Part shown: positions 1 to 8,986 of the stretch, one piece after another
How the letters are laid out: every line of letters begins with the position of its first letter
Numbering within the stretch: position 1 is the first letter of the stretch
Origin: Plantactinospora soyae
GTDB taxonomy: Bacteria; Actinomycetota; Actinomycetes; Mycobacteriales; Micromonosporaceae
Assembly (NCBI RefSeq): GCF_014874095.1
Contig: NZ_JADBEB010000001.1
Location: 1,426,001-1,490,000, forward strand
DNA: 64,000 nt
Direction of reading: 5' to 3'
Position numbers and translations under genes: made by a program
Notes under the pieces: model-generated
What the model saw: the letters and a program-made list of their open reading frames with translations, nothing else
Database searches by the model: none
What the model was told of the DNA's origin: nothing

Positions 1-543
1 GTTCAGGGGGCGCCCACCCGGTGCCTGCGTCCCGATCAACAGCGTCGACTGCGCCGACTGCGTGCCGTTGCCGGTACCCGGCTCGGAGCAGACCGTCCAT
101 CCGGAGCCGATGAGGCGGTTGGTCGGCGGCAACGACTCGGGCAGATCGCGGATGCCCAGCAGCACCCCGCGCGGCTCGCCCTCCAGCGACTTGCGCGACA
201 CCGAGACGGTCTTCGGACCGGAGCTGCCGATGATGAGCAGCGCGGAGGCGTAGTTGAGGACCGGGTGCAGCTTGTTCTCGTAATAGACGTACTGCGCGCC
301 CGACTCCTTCTCGACGATGACCACCGACTGGTCTTTCCACTTGGCGGCACCCCCGCCGAGGAACACGCCGACCACCACGGAGCCGCCGATCGCGATCAGC
401 GCGATCAGCACGCTGGCCAGGGTCGCCCCGGCCGCGCGCCGGAACGGCGACTGTGCGGGATCGGTCTCGCGCATCACCAGCGCGCCCACCACTCGCTGCA
501 CCATGAACTGGTACGAGTGCAACTGGTCCTGCCGCGATGGCAT
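1..543 (-). CDS. eccB: ESX/type VII secretion core protein EccB, C-terminus beyond the window
   Basis: The reading frame starts at ATG 543 and is still open at position 1, so about 181 N-terminal codons are seen. The start MPSRQDQLHSYQFMVQRVV is typical of EccB. One membrane helix follows at about residues 41-62, then the beginning of the extracytoplasmic repeat domain (the KLHPVLNYASALLI segment is characteristic). EccB is a bitopic subunit of the type VII secretion membrane complex with EccC, EccD and EccE. It is divergent from eccE across a 101-bp shared promoter region, so this is the edge of an ESX locus. The frame is open but long shadow frames cover the same bases. Confidence 0.9.
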   Translation of the reverse strand, partial: MPSRQDQLHSYQFMVQRVVGALVMRETDPAQSPFRRAAGATLASVLIALIAIGGSVVVGVFLGGGAAKWKDQSVVIVEKESGAQYVYYENKLHPVLNYASALLIIGSSGPKTVSVSRKSLEGEPRGVLLGIRDLPESLPPTNRLIGSGWTVCSEPGTGNGTQSAQSTLLIGTQAPGGRPLN

Positions 544-644
544 GCGGGCCCCCTCTCCGGTTGGTCCGGCCCATACGATAGGCCCCTGAGCGAATTGCGG
601 GGGGCGGGCCCACGGGCGACGCCCATCCAGGGGAGGCTATCGCG

Positions 645-2522
645 GTGACGGTAACTGCGGCAGACAACAGGGCCCGGTCCGTCGTGACCGGAGGCAGCCG
701 GATCGACCGGTCGGCACCGGCGCCGCTGCCGGCGTCGTCCACGCCGACGCGTTCCGGCCTGTTCGGCGTACGGGCGGGTCAGATCGTGGCGGCGCAGGTG
801 GCGATCGCGCTGCTGATCGCCGCCTCCGACTACGGCGCACTGGCGGTGGTCGGAGCCGCGCTGGTCGCCGCCGTCCTGGTGCTGCTGACCTGGATCCGGC
901 TGCGCCGACGGTGGCTGTTCGAGTGGATCAGCATCGGTATGCGGTACTCCTCCCGACAGCGGAACCTGCCGCCGTCGGCCGCACCGGAGAAGCTGCTCGA
1001 CCTGGTCAACCCCGGCGCCACGGTGGTTCCCGCCGATCTGGCCGGCGACGCGGCGTCGATGATCAGCGACGCCTACGGCCTGACCGCGGTGCTGGAACTC
1101 GGCGACCAGGTCGGCATGCTCACCGACGCCTCGCAGACGCTGCTCTCCCCGGCCAGCCTGCTTCCGGCGCCGAGCGCGGAGACCCCGCCGATGCGGGTCC
1201 AACTGCTCCTGACCGGTGCGCCGGCACCGACGCTGAGCGCGGGCGGCGGCACGCCCGCCACGTCGTACCGGCAGCTCACCGACGGGCGGTTGCTCGGGCA
1301 CGAGCGGGCGCTGCTCGCCGTACGGGTGCTGCGCGCCGACGGCTGGTCCGACGAGGATCTGCGACGGGCGCTGTCCAGCGCCGTACGCAAGGTGCGCCGC
1401 CGTCTCGCCCCGGTACCGACCCGGGCACTCGGCGAACGCGCCGCGCTCGGGGTACTGGCCGAGACGGTGCACCACGACGGTGCGCAGCCGGGCCGGGAGA
1501 ACTGGCAGGGCGTACAGCTCGGCGGGCTGGTGCAGAGCACCTTCCGGCTGCGTCGCTGGCCGGACCTGCGGACCGAGGCCGGCCGCCGGTTCGTACCCCG
1601 GCTGCTCGCCCTGCCGGCCACCGCGACCACGGTCTCGGTCAGCGCCGGGCCGTGGGCGGGCGCCGGCACCGACAACATCCGGGTGGACGTGACGGTACGG
1701 CTGGCCGCCGACAGCGCGGCCGCGCTCACCACCGCCGTCCAGGCGCTGCGCCGGATGCTCGCCGCCGAGCACGCCGGCGCCCGACGGCTCGACGGCGAAC
1801 AGCTCGACGGAATCGCGGCCACCCTGCCGCTGGGAGTGCTGGGGGCCGGGCCGACCGCTCCGGCGCCGGCCACCACCCTGCCAGCGTCCTCTGTGGACGC
1901 TCTGGACCTGTCCATCGGCTCGGCCGGGCTGATGATCGGCGCAAACCGGCACGGCTCGGCGGTGGTCGCCCGGCTGTTCCGCGCCGAGACCACCCGGGTG
2001 GTCCTGATCGGTGGGGTCCGGGCCGCGCAGCTCATCGCGCTGCGGGCGATGGCGCTCGGCGCCCGGATCGTCGTACAGACCGCCCGACCGCGCGCCTGGG
2101 AGCCGTTCGTCCGGGGCGCCAGCGGACCGGGGGCACCGATCGCGGTCATCCCGCCGGGCCGTCCGGTCGGCGGGGCGCCGGGCACCCAGTTGCAGCCGCT
2201 GCTGGTGGTGGTCGACGTCGGACCGGTCGCCGCCGACTCTCAGCCCGGTCCGGGCTGGCAGGCCAGCCTGGTGGTCCGGGACGAACTGGCACCGGTCGAC
2301 GTCGATGCCGTCTCCCGCGCCGACCTGGTGGTGCTGCAACCGCTGCGGCCGCACGAGGCCCAACTCGCCGGCATGGCGCTCGGACTCGGGGACTCCGCAG
2401 ACTGGTTGACCCGGATCCGGGCCGACATGGTCGGGGTGATCAATCGCCGGGTACTGCGCTGGGCCCTGCTCTCGGCCACGCCGATCGAGACCCAGCTGAT
2501 CGGTCCGCCGGCCCGGTTCTGA
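645..2522 (+). CDS. eccE: type VII secretion membrane protein EccE
   Basis: 625 residues from a GTG start with a GGGGAGG ribosome site 6 bases upstream. Two membrane helices near residues 45-90 are followed by a large soluble domain, the EccE layout. The segment after the helices (GMRYSSRQRNLPP) and the overall length agree with actinobacterial EccE. EccE sits at the periphery of the ESX membrane complex and contacts EccB, EccC and EccD. The divergent eccB next door supports the call. Sequence conservation in EccE is low, so the family assignment rests partly on topology and context. Confidence 0.85.
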   Translation: MTVTAADNRARSVVTGGSRIDRSAPAPLPASSTPTRSGLFGVRAGQIVAAQVAIALLIAASDYGALAVVGAALVAAVLVLLTWIRLRRRWLFEWISIGMRYSSRQRNLPPSAAPEKLLDLVNPGATVVPADLAGDAASMISDAYGLTAVLELGDQVGMLTDASQTLLSPASLLPAPSAETPPMRVQLLLTGAPAPTLSAGGGTPATSYRQLTDGRLLGHERALLAVRVLRADGWSDEDLRRALSSAVRKVRRRLAPVPTRALGERAALGVLAETVHHDGAQPGRENWQGVQLGGLVQSTFRLRRWPDLRTEAGRRFVPRLLALPATATTVSVSAGPWAGAGTDNIRVDVTVRLAADSAAALTTAVQALRRMLAAEHAGARRLDGEQLDGIAATLPLGVLGAGPTAPAPATTLPASSVDALDLSIGSAGLMIGANRHGSAVVARLFRAETTRVVLIGGVRAAQLIALRAMALGARIVVQTARPRAWEPFVRGASGPGAPIAVIPPGRPVGGAPGTQLQPLLVVVDVGPVAADSQPGPGWQASLVVRDELAPVDVDAVSRADLVVLQPLRPHEAQLAGMALGLGDSADWLTRIRADMVGVINRRVLRWALLSATPIETQLIGPPARF

Positions 2523-2609
2523 GCGGATCTCGACCGGATGCACCATCGGCCTGGTGACACCGCTCACGAGAAAGGGTTTTGCTCCCGAAAGACCCCTTAC
2601 GGTTAGGCC

Positions 2610-3542
2610 ATGACCCAGGTACGGCGCGGATACCTCTACGGGCTCGGCGCGTACACGCTGTGGGGTTTCTTTCCGCTGTACATCCGCCTGCTCAAGCCGG
2701 CCGGGCCGATCGAGATCCTGGCCCACCGGGTGGTCTGGTCGGTGGTGTTCGTCGCCCTGGTGCTGGCGGTGGCCCGCAACTGGGGTTTCCTGCGGGGACT
2801 GCGCCGCCGGCCGGCCGCGCTCGCCGGGGTCGTTCTCGCCGCCACGCTGATCGCGGTCAACTGGGGCACCTACATCTACGGCGTGAACTCGGAACGGGTC
2901 GTCGAGACCGCGCTCGGCTACTTCATCAACCCGCTCGTCGTCGTCCTGCTCGGGGTCACCGTGCTGGGTGAACGGCTGCGGGTCGCCCAGTGGGTGGCGC
3001 TCGGCATCGGCGGTGTGGCGGTGGCGGTGCTGGCGTTCGACTACGGCCGGCTGCCGTACCTGGCCCTGACCCTGGCACTGAGCTTCGGCGGCTACAGCCT
3101 GGTGAAGAAGCGGCTCGGACTACCCGCCGCCGAGGGCATGTTCGTCGAGTCGGCCGTGCTCGCGCTGCCCGCGCTCGGCTACCTCGGCTGGCTCACCTGG
3201 CGGTCCGACTCGACCTTCGGCCAGGTCTCCGCCGGGCACACCGCACTGCTGGTGCTGGCCGGTGCGGCCACCGCGATTCCGCTGCTGCTCTTCGCGGGCG
3301 CGGCGAACCGGCTTCCGCTGACCGGGCTGGGCATGTTGCAGTACCTGGCACCGATCCTCCAACTCGGCTTCGGCGTACTGGTCTTCCACGAGCCGATGCC
3401 GCCGGCCCGGCTGGCCGGGTTCGCGCTGGTCTGGCTGGCCCTGGTGGTGTTCACCGTGGACGGGATCCGGCAGGTCCGCCGGTCCCGCAGCGCGCTGCTG
3501 GCCGCCACCGCCGAACCGGCCGCCGCGACCGCCGCCCCCTGA
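2610..3542 (+). CDS. rarD: RarD-type EamA-family permease
   Basis: 310 residues with about ten hydrophobic helices. The N-terminus GYLYGLGAYTLWGFFPLYIRLLKP and the HRVVWS motif are characteristic of RarD proteins of the drug/metabolite transporter superfamily. Two EamA halves are visible, with inner repeats around residues 8-140 and 150-290. Family members are thought to export small metabolites; RarD takes its name from chloramphenicol-related phenotypes, but the substrate here is unknown. It stands alone between eccE and phoD, with no clear operon partner. The start is an ATG without a strong ribosome site. Confidence 0.88.
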   Translation: MTQVRRGYLYGLGAYTLWGFFPLYIRLLKPAGPIEILAHRVVWSVVFVALVLAVARNWGFLRGLRRRPAALAGVVLAATLIAVNWGTYIYGVNSERVVETALGYFINPLVVVLLGVTVLGERLRVAQWVALGIGGVAVAVLAFDYGRLPYLALTLALSFGGYSLVKKRLGLPAAEGMFVESAVLALPALGYLGWLTWRSDSTFGQVSAGHTALLVLAGAATAIPLLLFAGAANRLPLTGLGMLQYLAPILQLGFGVLVFHEPMPPARLAGFALVWLALVVFTVDGIRQVRRSRSALLAATAEPAAATAAP

Positions 3543-3685
3543 GCGGGTTCGCCACGGCGGCCCACCGCCCCGCCCCGCTCCACTGCTGTCGCTGGACGAC
3601 GTCCGCGCCCGTCGACCGTCGCCGCTGCTTCCGGGGTTGACCGAAACCGGCACTGAACAAGCTGTACAAACGGATTCCACCGCAC

Positions 3686-3732
3686 GCTCAGCATTTCGCC
3701 ACCGGTCGGTCATTCACGCACGACTTTATGAT
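3686..3732 (+). promoter_or_regulatory. PHO-box-like direct repeats and -10 box for phoD
   Basis: Three in-phase 11-base units start at 3686 (GCTCAGCATTT), 3697 (CGCCACCGGTC) and 3708 (GGTCATTCACG). The last matches the Streptomyces PhoP unit G(G/T)TCAYYYR(G/C)G at every position; the first two are degenerate. A good -10 box, TATGAT, lies at 3727-3732, eight bases after the repeats. This arrangement suggests PhoP activation under phosphate limitation. The -10 box overlaps the upstream in-frame ATG at 3728, which argues that translation starts at 3776. Confidence 0.6.
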
Positions 3733-3775
3733 CAACGACTTGCAGGCGACATCTGGCGCGGAAGGAAACCTGCCC

Positions 3776-5377
3776 ATGATCAAAGAAGAGGTGCCCCGAT
3801 CAGCGGCGAGGTTGGCCCGTCGGCGCTTCCTGACTCTCACCGGAGCGGCGACGGCGGTCGCCTTCGCCACCAACCTGCCCGCCGGTTCGACCGCGAACGC
3901 CGGTACCGGCTCGTTGTCCGACGACCCGTTCACCCTCGGCGTCGCCTCCGGTGACCCGCTGCCCGAGGCGGTGGTCATCTGGACCCGCCTGGCGCCGCGC
4001 CCGTACGAGCCGCTGGGCGGGATGCCGTACCACGCGGTGTCGGTGCAGTGGCAGGTGGCCACCGACGAGCGGTTCCGCCGGATCGTGCGCTCCGGCACCG
4101 CGTCGGCCAAGCCGGAGTACAGCTACAGCGTGCACGTGGACGTACGGGGCCTGGAGCCGGGCCGGCACTACTGGTACCGCTTCAAGGTGGGCCGGTACCT
4201 GAGCCCGGTCGGCCGGACCCGGACCGCTCCGGCACCGTGGCAGCGGGTCGACCAGCTCTCCTTCGCGGTCGCCTCCTGCCAGTCCTGGCCGGACGGCTAC
4301 TACACGGCACACCGGCACATCGCCACCGAGGACGTCGACGCCGTGCTGTTCCTCGGCGACTACCTCTACGAGTACGGCATCTCCACGGCCGGTGGGCTGC
4401 GCTACGTCACCGAACCGGTGCCGAGCCAGTTCCGTACCGAGGCCGACACCCTGGACCGGTACCGGTTGCAGTACGCGCTCTACAAGTCCGACCCCGACCT
4501 GCGGGCGGCGCACCAGAACGCGCCGTGGATCTCGACCTGGGACGACCACGAGGTCCAGGACAACTACGCGAGCCTGACGTCCCGGACCAACGCTCCGGTC
4601 GAGGACTTCCTGGTCCGCCGGGCCAGCGCCTACCGGGCGTACTGGGAGCACATGCCGCTGCGTACGCCGGCACCCCGGGGCCCGAACTACATGCTGTACC
4701 GGCGGCTGCGGTTCGGCCGGCTGGCCGAGGTGAGCGTGCTGGACACCCGGCAGTACCGCTCCGACCAGGCCGACGGTGACGGCTGGAAGGCCGACTCGGC
4801 GGTCCGCCGCGATCCCGCCCGGGTGCTGGCCGGCGCCCAGCAGCGGCAGTGGCTGCTCGACGGCGTACGCGGATCGCACGCGACCTGGAACCTGCTGGCC
4901 AACCAGGTGATCATGAGCCGGATGGATCTCGACCCCACGGTCGGGAACCTGTACAACATGGACGCCTGGGACGGCTACGGGGCCGAGCAGCAGCAGGTGC
5001 TCGACGGACTGGCCGCGCTGCGCGGGCGCAACCCGGTCGTCCTCACCGGCGACGTGCACGCCGCGTACGCCCTGGAGATGAAGCGCGACTTCGCCGACCC
5101 CGCCTCGCAGACCTTCGGGGTGGAACTGGTCGCGACCTCGATCAGCAGCGGCGGGAACGGTCAGGAGGTCTCCGCCAACGGGCAGAAGTTCCTCGACGGC
5201 AACCCACACCTGAAGCTGGTCAACGAGCGTCGCGGTTACATCGTCCTGCGGCTGAGCCAGCACGAACTGCGGGCCGACTACCGGGTCGTGCCGTACATCG
5301 ACCGGGTCGGCGCACCGGTCTCCACCGTCAAGTCGTTCGTCGTCGAGGCCGGCAACCCCGGCCTGAACCCGGGATGA
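3776..5377 (+). CDS. phoD: Tat-exported alkaline phosphatase PhoD
   Basis: 533 residues if started at ATG 3776, which has a GAAGGAAA ribosome site; an ATG at 3728 would lie inside the predicted -10 box. The N-terminus has a twin-arginine signal (RRRFLTLTGA, about residues 15-25). An N-terminal PhoD domain (SGDPLPEAVVIWTRL) precedes the metallophosphoesterase core, with metal ligands in GDYLYEYG, DDHEVQDN and GDVHAAY. PhoD is a Ca/Fe-dependent phosphodi- and monoesterase acting outside the cell to release phosphate. A PHO-box-like repeat upstream fits phosphate control. The stop overlaps the region of the next gene's start, so the two are probably co-transcribed. Confidence 0.93.
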   Translation: MIKEEVPRSAARLARRRFLTLTGAATAVAFATNLPAGSTANAGTGSLSDDPFTLGVASGDPLPEAVVIWTRLAPRPYEPLGGMPYHAVSVQWQVATDERFRRIVRSGTASAKPEYSYSVHVDVRGLEPGRHYWYRFKVGRYLSPVGRTRTAPAPWQRVDQLSFAVASCQSWPDGYYTAHRHIATEDVDAVLFLGDYLYEYGISTAGGLRYVTEPVPSQFRTEADTLDRYRLQYALYKSDPDLRAAHQNAPWISTWDDHEVQDNYASLTSRTNAPVEDFLVRRASAYRAYWEHMPLRTPAPRGPNYMLYRRLRFGRLAEVSVLDTRQYRSDQADGDGWKADSAVRRDPARVLAGAQQRQWLLDGVRGSHATWNLLANQVIMSRMDLDPTVGNLYNMDAWDGYGAEQQQVLDGLAALRGRNPVVLTGDVHAAYALEMKRDFADPASQTFGVELVATSISSGGNGQEVSANGQKFLDGNPHLKLVNERRGYIVLRLSQHELRADYRVVPYIDRVGAPVSTVKSFVVEAGNPGLNPG

Positions 5378-5388
5378 GAGGGGTAGCC

Positions 5389-6315
5389 ATGCGCAGCATT
5401 CTCCGGCGCCGCCTGGCCGGGCTGGCCGGGCTGTCGCCCCGGCGCAGAGCCGTTTCCGCCGCCGTCGCGGTGGTCGCCGCCGTCGCACTCGCCGGTACCA
5501 CAATGGCCGTCTCCGGAGCCGGGCCGGCGGACGCCACCGGGTCCGGTCAGAACACGCGGCTGAGCCTCGGCTCCGACGTGACCCAGGTGGCGGTGAACCC
5601 GGTCCCCTGCGCCAATCAGGGCTTCGAGCTGCGGTTCGGCAACGTGGGCAGCTCAGAGGTGTACGCCGACGCGTTCCTGGAGGCACCCGCACCGCTGGTG
5701 CTGTCCCGGTACCTGGTCTCCAGCTACCTGCCGGCCGGCTACACGCTCAAGGTGAAGATCACGGTGACGGCACCCCGGGCCACCCCGCCGGGCCGGTACG
5801 AGGTCACCGTGCGGGCCGGCGGGGAGCGGCTCTCGGTACCGGTCGAGGTCGTCGCGCCGCCGGTCGACGGGACCGGGAATCTGGCCAGGTACGTACCCGT
5901 CTCGGCATCCTCGGAGAACCTGCCCACCTACCCGGCCTGCGGCGCGGTGGACGGCGACCGGGACTCCAACCACTGGGCGTCCACCACCGGCTGGAACGAC
6001 TCCACCCGGGGCACCTTCCCGGACTGGCTCCAGGTGACGTTCGACCGGCCGCAGACCGTCGGGCGGGTCGACCTGTACACGCTCGACTCCGCCCGCTACC
6101 CGGCGACCGGGTACGGCCTGCGGGACTGGGATGTGCAGGTCTCCTCCGGCGGCGGGGCCTGGCAGACCGTCGGGCAGGTACGCGGCAACCTCGTCGGCAT
6201 GGTCAGCACGACGTTTCCGCCGGTGAGCGTGGATGCGGTCCGGATCGTCACGCTCGCCAGCAACGAGGGAGTCACCTACTCCCGGATCGTGGAGTTGGAG
6301 ATCTACGCCTCCTGA
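5389..6315 (+). CDS. secreted protein with C-terminal F5/8 type C (discoidin) domain
   Basis: 308 residues from ATG 5389, which has a GAGAGGGG ribosome site; another ATG at 5374 overlaps the phoD stop. A signal peptide (hydrophobic stretch about residues 22-42, ending in ADA) is followed by a beta-rich domain (about 50-160) and a discoidin-like carbohydrate-binding domain (about 165-308), recognisable from SASSENLPTYPACGAVDGD, HWAS and the DWLQV strand. No catalytic motif is seen. It follows phoD by 11 bases and is probably in the same transcript, which suggests a cell-wall or polysaccharide-binding role in phosphate-starved cells. The exact ligand is unknown. Confidence 0.8.
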   Translation: MRSILRRRLAGLAGLSPRRRAVSAAVAVVAAVALAGTTMAVSGAGPADATGSGQNTRLSLGSDVTQVAVNPVPCANQGFELRFGNVGSSEVYADAFLEAPAPLVLSRYLVSSYLPAGYTLKVKITVTAPRATPPGRYEVTVRAGGERLSVPVEVVAPPVDGTGNLARYVPVSASSENLPTYPACGAVDGDRDSNHWASTTGWNDSTRGTFPDWLQVTFDRPQTVGRVDLYTLDSARYPATGYGLRDWDVQVSSGGGAWQTVGQVRGNLVGMVSTTFPPVSVDAVRIVTLASNEGVTYSRIVELEIYAS

Positions 6316-6378
6316 GCAGTCAGCCCCGGGGTGGGAGCGGCGCGGTGCCGCCTCCACCCCGGGGCTGCGTCGTAGTGG

Positions 6379-7581
6379 CTACCGCGCGAGCTGATCCACG
6401 TCGGCCGGCTGCTGCTCCGGAGCCGGCAGCCCGGCCCGGCCGGCGACGGTCTCGTACAGCGACTCGAGCAGGTGCGTCTGCTTCCGGAGGTCGAAGTTCT
6501 CCTCCACGTGCCGCCGCGCCCGGCGACCGAACCGGGTCCGTAGCTCCTCGTCGTCGAGCAGCCGCGCGATGCCGTCGGCAAGCGCTGACCGGTCACCCTC
6601 GGCGCCGAGCAGGCCCGTCTCGCCGTGCAGCACCGCCTCGGGAATACCGCTGTGGTACGTCGAGACCGTCGGCAGCCCGAGGCTCGACGCCTCCAGAATC
6701 GTCGTCGGCAGCCCCTCGGAGTCCCCGTCCGACGCGGTCTTCGACGGCGAGACGAAGATTCTCGACTCGGCCAGATGCCGAGCCACCGCCGCCGGTTCCT
6801 GTGCACCCAGGAACGTCGCGGAAAGACCCAGCGCGGCGGCCCGCTCGCGCATCGGCTGCTCCAGTGGCCCCGAGCCGATCAGGAGCATCCGTGGCCGCCG
6901 TCCGCGCAGCATCCCGACGGCTTCGAGCAGGTCGTCGACGCCCTTCTTCTCGACGAACCGACCGACGAAGACGACATCCCACTTCTTCGGTACGGCCGAC
7001 GGGTCGGCCGGGCCGGCCGCGAGCGGGACGCCGGTGTGGTGCACCAGCACCTTCGCGGGATCGGCACCGAGCGCCACCGCCCGGTCCCGGATGAACCCGG
7101 AGACGGCGAGCAGGAGGGTGGCCCGGTCGAACACCTGGCGCAGGTTCCGCCGGTACCGGACGCCGCGTACGCCCGAGGTGTCCGGTTGCCGCGTCACGTC
7201 GTACCCGTGCAGGGTGACGAGCAGTGGCACGCCGAGCTGTCGCGCCGTACCGCTGACCAGCCAACCGTCGTTGCCGAAGTGGGCGTGCACCAGCGCCGGA
7301 CGCAGCCCGGCCAGCAGGTTCCGCAGCCTCGGCGACTCCCCGGTCAGCCGGAGCCGCAGGAACGCCCGCCGGTCCGCCGGGGTGTCGGGATAGGCGACGA
7401 TGTCGGTGTCGGCGGCGATCGCCGAGGTGACCTTGGTGGCGCCGAGGAAGGTCGGCTGCCACCGGGTCAGCGCGTTGCCCTGGTTCCGGATGAACGTCTC
7501 CGAGGCGGCGAGCATCCCACTCCGCCAGATCACGACGCTCGGCTGCGGGTTGGGCTGGTGGGGCGGGGACGACGTACTCAC
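6379..7581 (-). CDS. glycosyltransferase family 4 (GT-B fold)
   Basis: 400 residues from GTG 7581, which overlaps the preceding gene's stop by 4 bases (GTGA). The N-terminal GT-B half has AHFGNDGWL and TLHGYDV. The C-terminal nucleotide-sugar-binding half has the GRFVEKKGVDDLLEA motif and the donor-site EGLPTTILEASSLGLPTV element. It resembles the WcaL/colanic-acid type of retaining GT4 enzymes. It is translationally coupled to the GT2 gene before it, so both probably add sugars to the same exopolysaccharide or wall glycan. The acceptor is unknown. Confidence 0.88.
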   Translation of the reverse strand: MSTSSPPHQPNPQPSVVIWRSGMLAASETFIRNQGNALTRWQPTFLGATKVTSAIAADTDIVAYPDTPADRRAFLRLRLTGESPRLRNLLAGLRPALVHAHFGNDGWLVSGTARQLGVPLLVTLHGYDVTRQPDTSGVRGVRYRRNLRQVFDRATLLLAVSGFIRDRAVALGADPAKVLVHHTGVPLAAGPADPSAVPKKWDVVFVGRFVEKKGVDDLLEAVGMLRGRRPRMLLIGSGPLEQPMRERAAALGLSATFLGAQEPAAVARHLAESRIFVSPSKTASDGDSEGLPTTILEASSLGLPTVSTYHSGIPEAVLHGETGLLGAEGDRSALADGIARLLDDEELRTRFGRRARRHVEENFDLRKQTHLLESLYETVAGRAGLPAPEQQPADVDQLAR

Positions 7582-8660
7582 GCGCCGATCTCGCCGACCC
7601 GCCCGGCCTCGCCGGAGAGCCGCCGGGCCGACTGGCCGGCCTCGACACGGTGTCGCTCCTGGCCGCCCCGGACGCTGCCGGCCTGGCTGGCGGATGCCGG
7701 GCGGGGTGGAGGGGCTGAAGCATTGGCGCCCGGCCGCTTCAGGACCCGGTCCCGCAGGCTGCGCCGCAGTTGCGGCGGGATCAGCCAGATCTGGGCGAAC
7801 GCCAGGTAGTCGTACACGCCCGGTCGGCCGTGCCGGCGGGCCTCGCGGAGCAGGGTCCGGAACGCCGTCGCGCTCCGGGTCGGCGCCGCCATCGAGCTGA
7901 TCACGCTCATCGTGAGCGCGGCGTACGCCCGTGGGGTGAGCAGCGGACGGCTCCGCTGGAGCCACTCGAACTGCTCCTCCCAGGACGTGTCGAAGGTGAT
8001 CCGGGGCCGGTCCTCGTCCTGGTGCCAAAGCACGAGTGGCTCGGCGGCGAAGAGCAGGTCGACGTCGTCGTGGCTCAGCGCCCGCAGGGTCCAGTCGAGT
8101 TCCTGTAGCCGGCGCAGCCCGACGGTGAACGGCACCCGGCGGAGCAGCTCGGTCGGGGCCATGATCGTCGAAGTCTGGATGAAGCCGTCGCCGTGGAACA
8201 GTCCACGGCGCACGGTGAGGTACTCGCTGAGCGGCTCGCCCGCCGCCGGCAGCCGGCGGGGCATCACGAACTCGGCACGCGGGGTGCGGTTCACCAGCCG
8301 ACTCGCCACGATCGGCATCCGGACCCGGGCGCTGCGCGCCAGGTCGAGCTGGATCGCGAGCTTCTCGGGAAGCCACTCGTCGTCGTCGTCGAGCAGCGCC
8401 GTGAAGGGGGCCCGGGCTTCGCGGACGCCGATGTTGCGGGCGTTCGGCGCTCCGCCGGACTTCGGCAGGGCGACCACCCGCAGCCGGGCGTCGCCGATCG
8501 CCGCGAGCGTGTCGCAGGTCGCGTCGTCCGGCCCGTCGACGACGACGATGACCTCAATGTCGTCCAGGGTCTGCGCCAGCACGCTCCGGACCGCCCGGGT
8601 CACCAGCACCGGTCGGTTACGGGTGGGAATCACCACGCTGACGCTAGGTGTAGAGGACAT
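7578..8660 (-). CDS. glycosyltransferase family 2 (GT-A fold)
   Basis: 360 residues starting MSSTPSVSVVIPTRNRP. The GT-A core is clear: nucleotide-binding VVVDGPDDAT, GGAPNARNIG and the metal-binding DDDDEW cluster near residue 95. The last 60 residues are Pro/Ala/Arg-rich and probably disordered, beyond the normal GT2 catalytic domain. It is the first gene of a two-gene unit with the GT4 gene, coupled by a GTGA overlap, and is divergent from a third glycosyltransferase. Substrates cannot be deduced. Confidence 0.88.
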   Translation of the reverse strand: MSSTPSVSVVIPTRNRPVLVTRAVRSVLAQTLDDIEVIVVVDGPDDATCDTLAAIGDARLRVVALPKSGGAPNARNIGVREARAPFTALLDDDDEWLPEKLAIQLDLARSARVRMPIVASRLVNRTPRAEFVMPRRLPAAGEPLSEYLTVRRGLFHGDGFIQTSTIMAPTELLRRVPFTVGLRRLQELDWTLRALSHDDVDLLFAAEPLVLWHQDEDRPRITFDTSWEEQFEWLQRSRPLLTPRAYAALTMSVISSMAAPTRSATAFRTLLREARRHGRPGVYDYLAFAQIWLIPPQLRRSLRDRVLKRPGANASAPPPRPASASQAGSVRGGQERHRVEAGQSARRLSGEAGRVGEIGA

Positions 8661-8986
8661 GAAGACCCGCTAACTCAGACATGTTGACGAGGGGTGTGTT
8701 TCGTGGCGCGATCCGGCGCTACCGGCGAAAACAGTATTGGCTGGGCGCGGTACGCGGGTTAATTCGCAGCGGCGAATGCACGTACATTCGAAAGGCAGGA
8801 GCCTGCCGTACGGTGTCCCGCACAGGGACCGACGAACCGCCGCTGAGCTGGGACACCTGTGCCCGGAGTTCGTAATCGGATGATTGCCGTACACTCGCCG
8901 AGGATTCGATCGGGGCCCGAGGAATCGAATTGGTGAATTCGAGGAATCGGGCAGGTGAATTTGCGGCGAATGGAGGACAGCGACCA
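8661..8986. promoter_or_regulatory. divergent promoter region with iterated CGAGGAWTCG elements
   Basis: This 326-base, comparatively AT-rich stretch separates the divergent glycosyltransferase genes. It contains three copies of CGAGGA(A/T)TCG at 8899-8908, 8918-8927 and 8940-8949. The last two belong to a 22-bp tandem repeat (8918-8939 and 8940-8961, 18 of 22 bases identical) that ends in GGTGAATT. Each copy carries the near-palindrome CGA-N4-TCG. The repeats end 25 bases before the start at 8987 and could bind a regulator. No gene is seen here. Confidence 0.5.

Noticed and set aside
474-2726. 750-codon minus-strand open frame opposite eccE
   Set aside because: GC-rich codon bias of eccE leaves the opposite frame open; the translation is low-complexity and Arg/Gly-rich with no domain, and it also covers the eccB-eccE promoter region.
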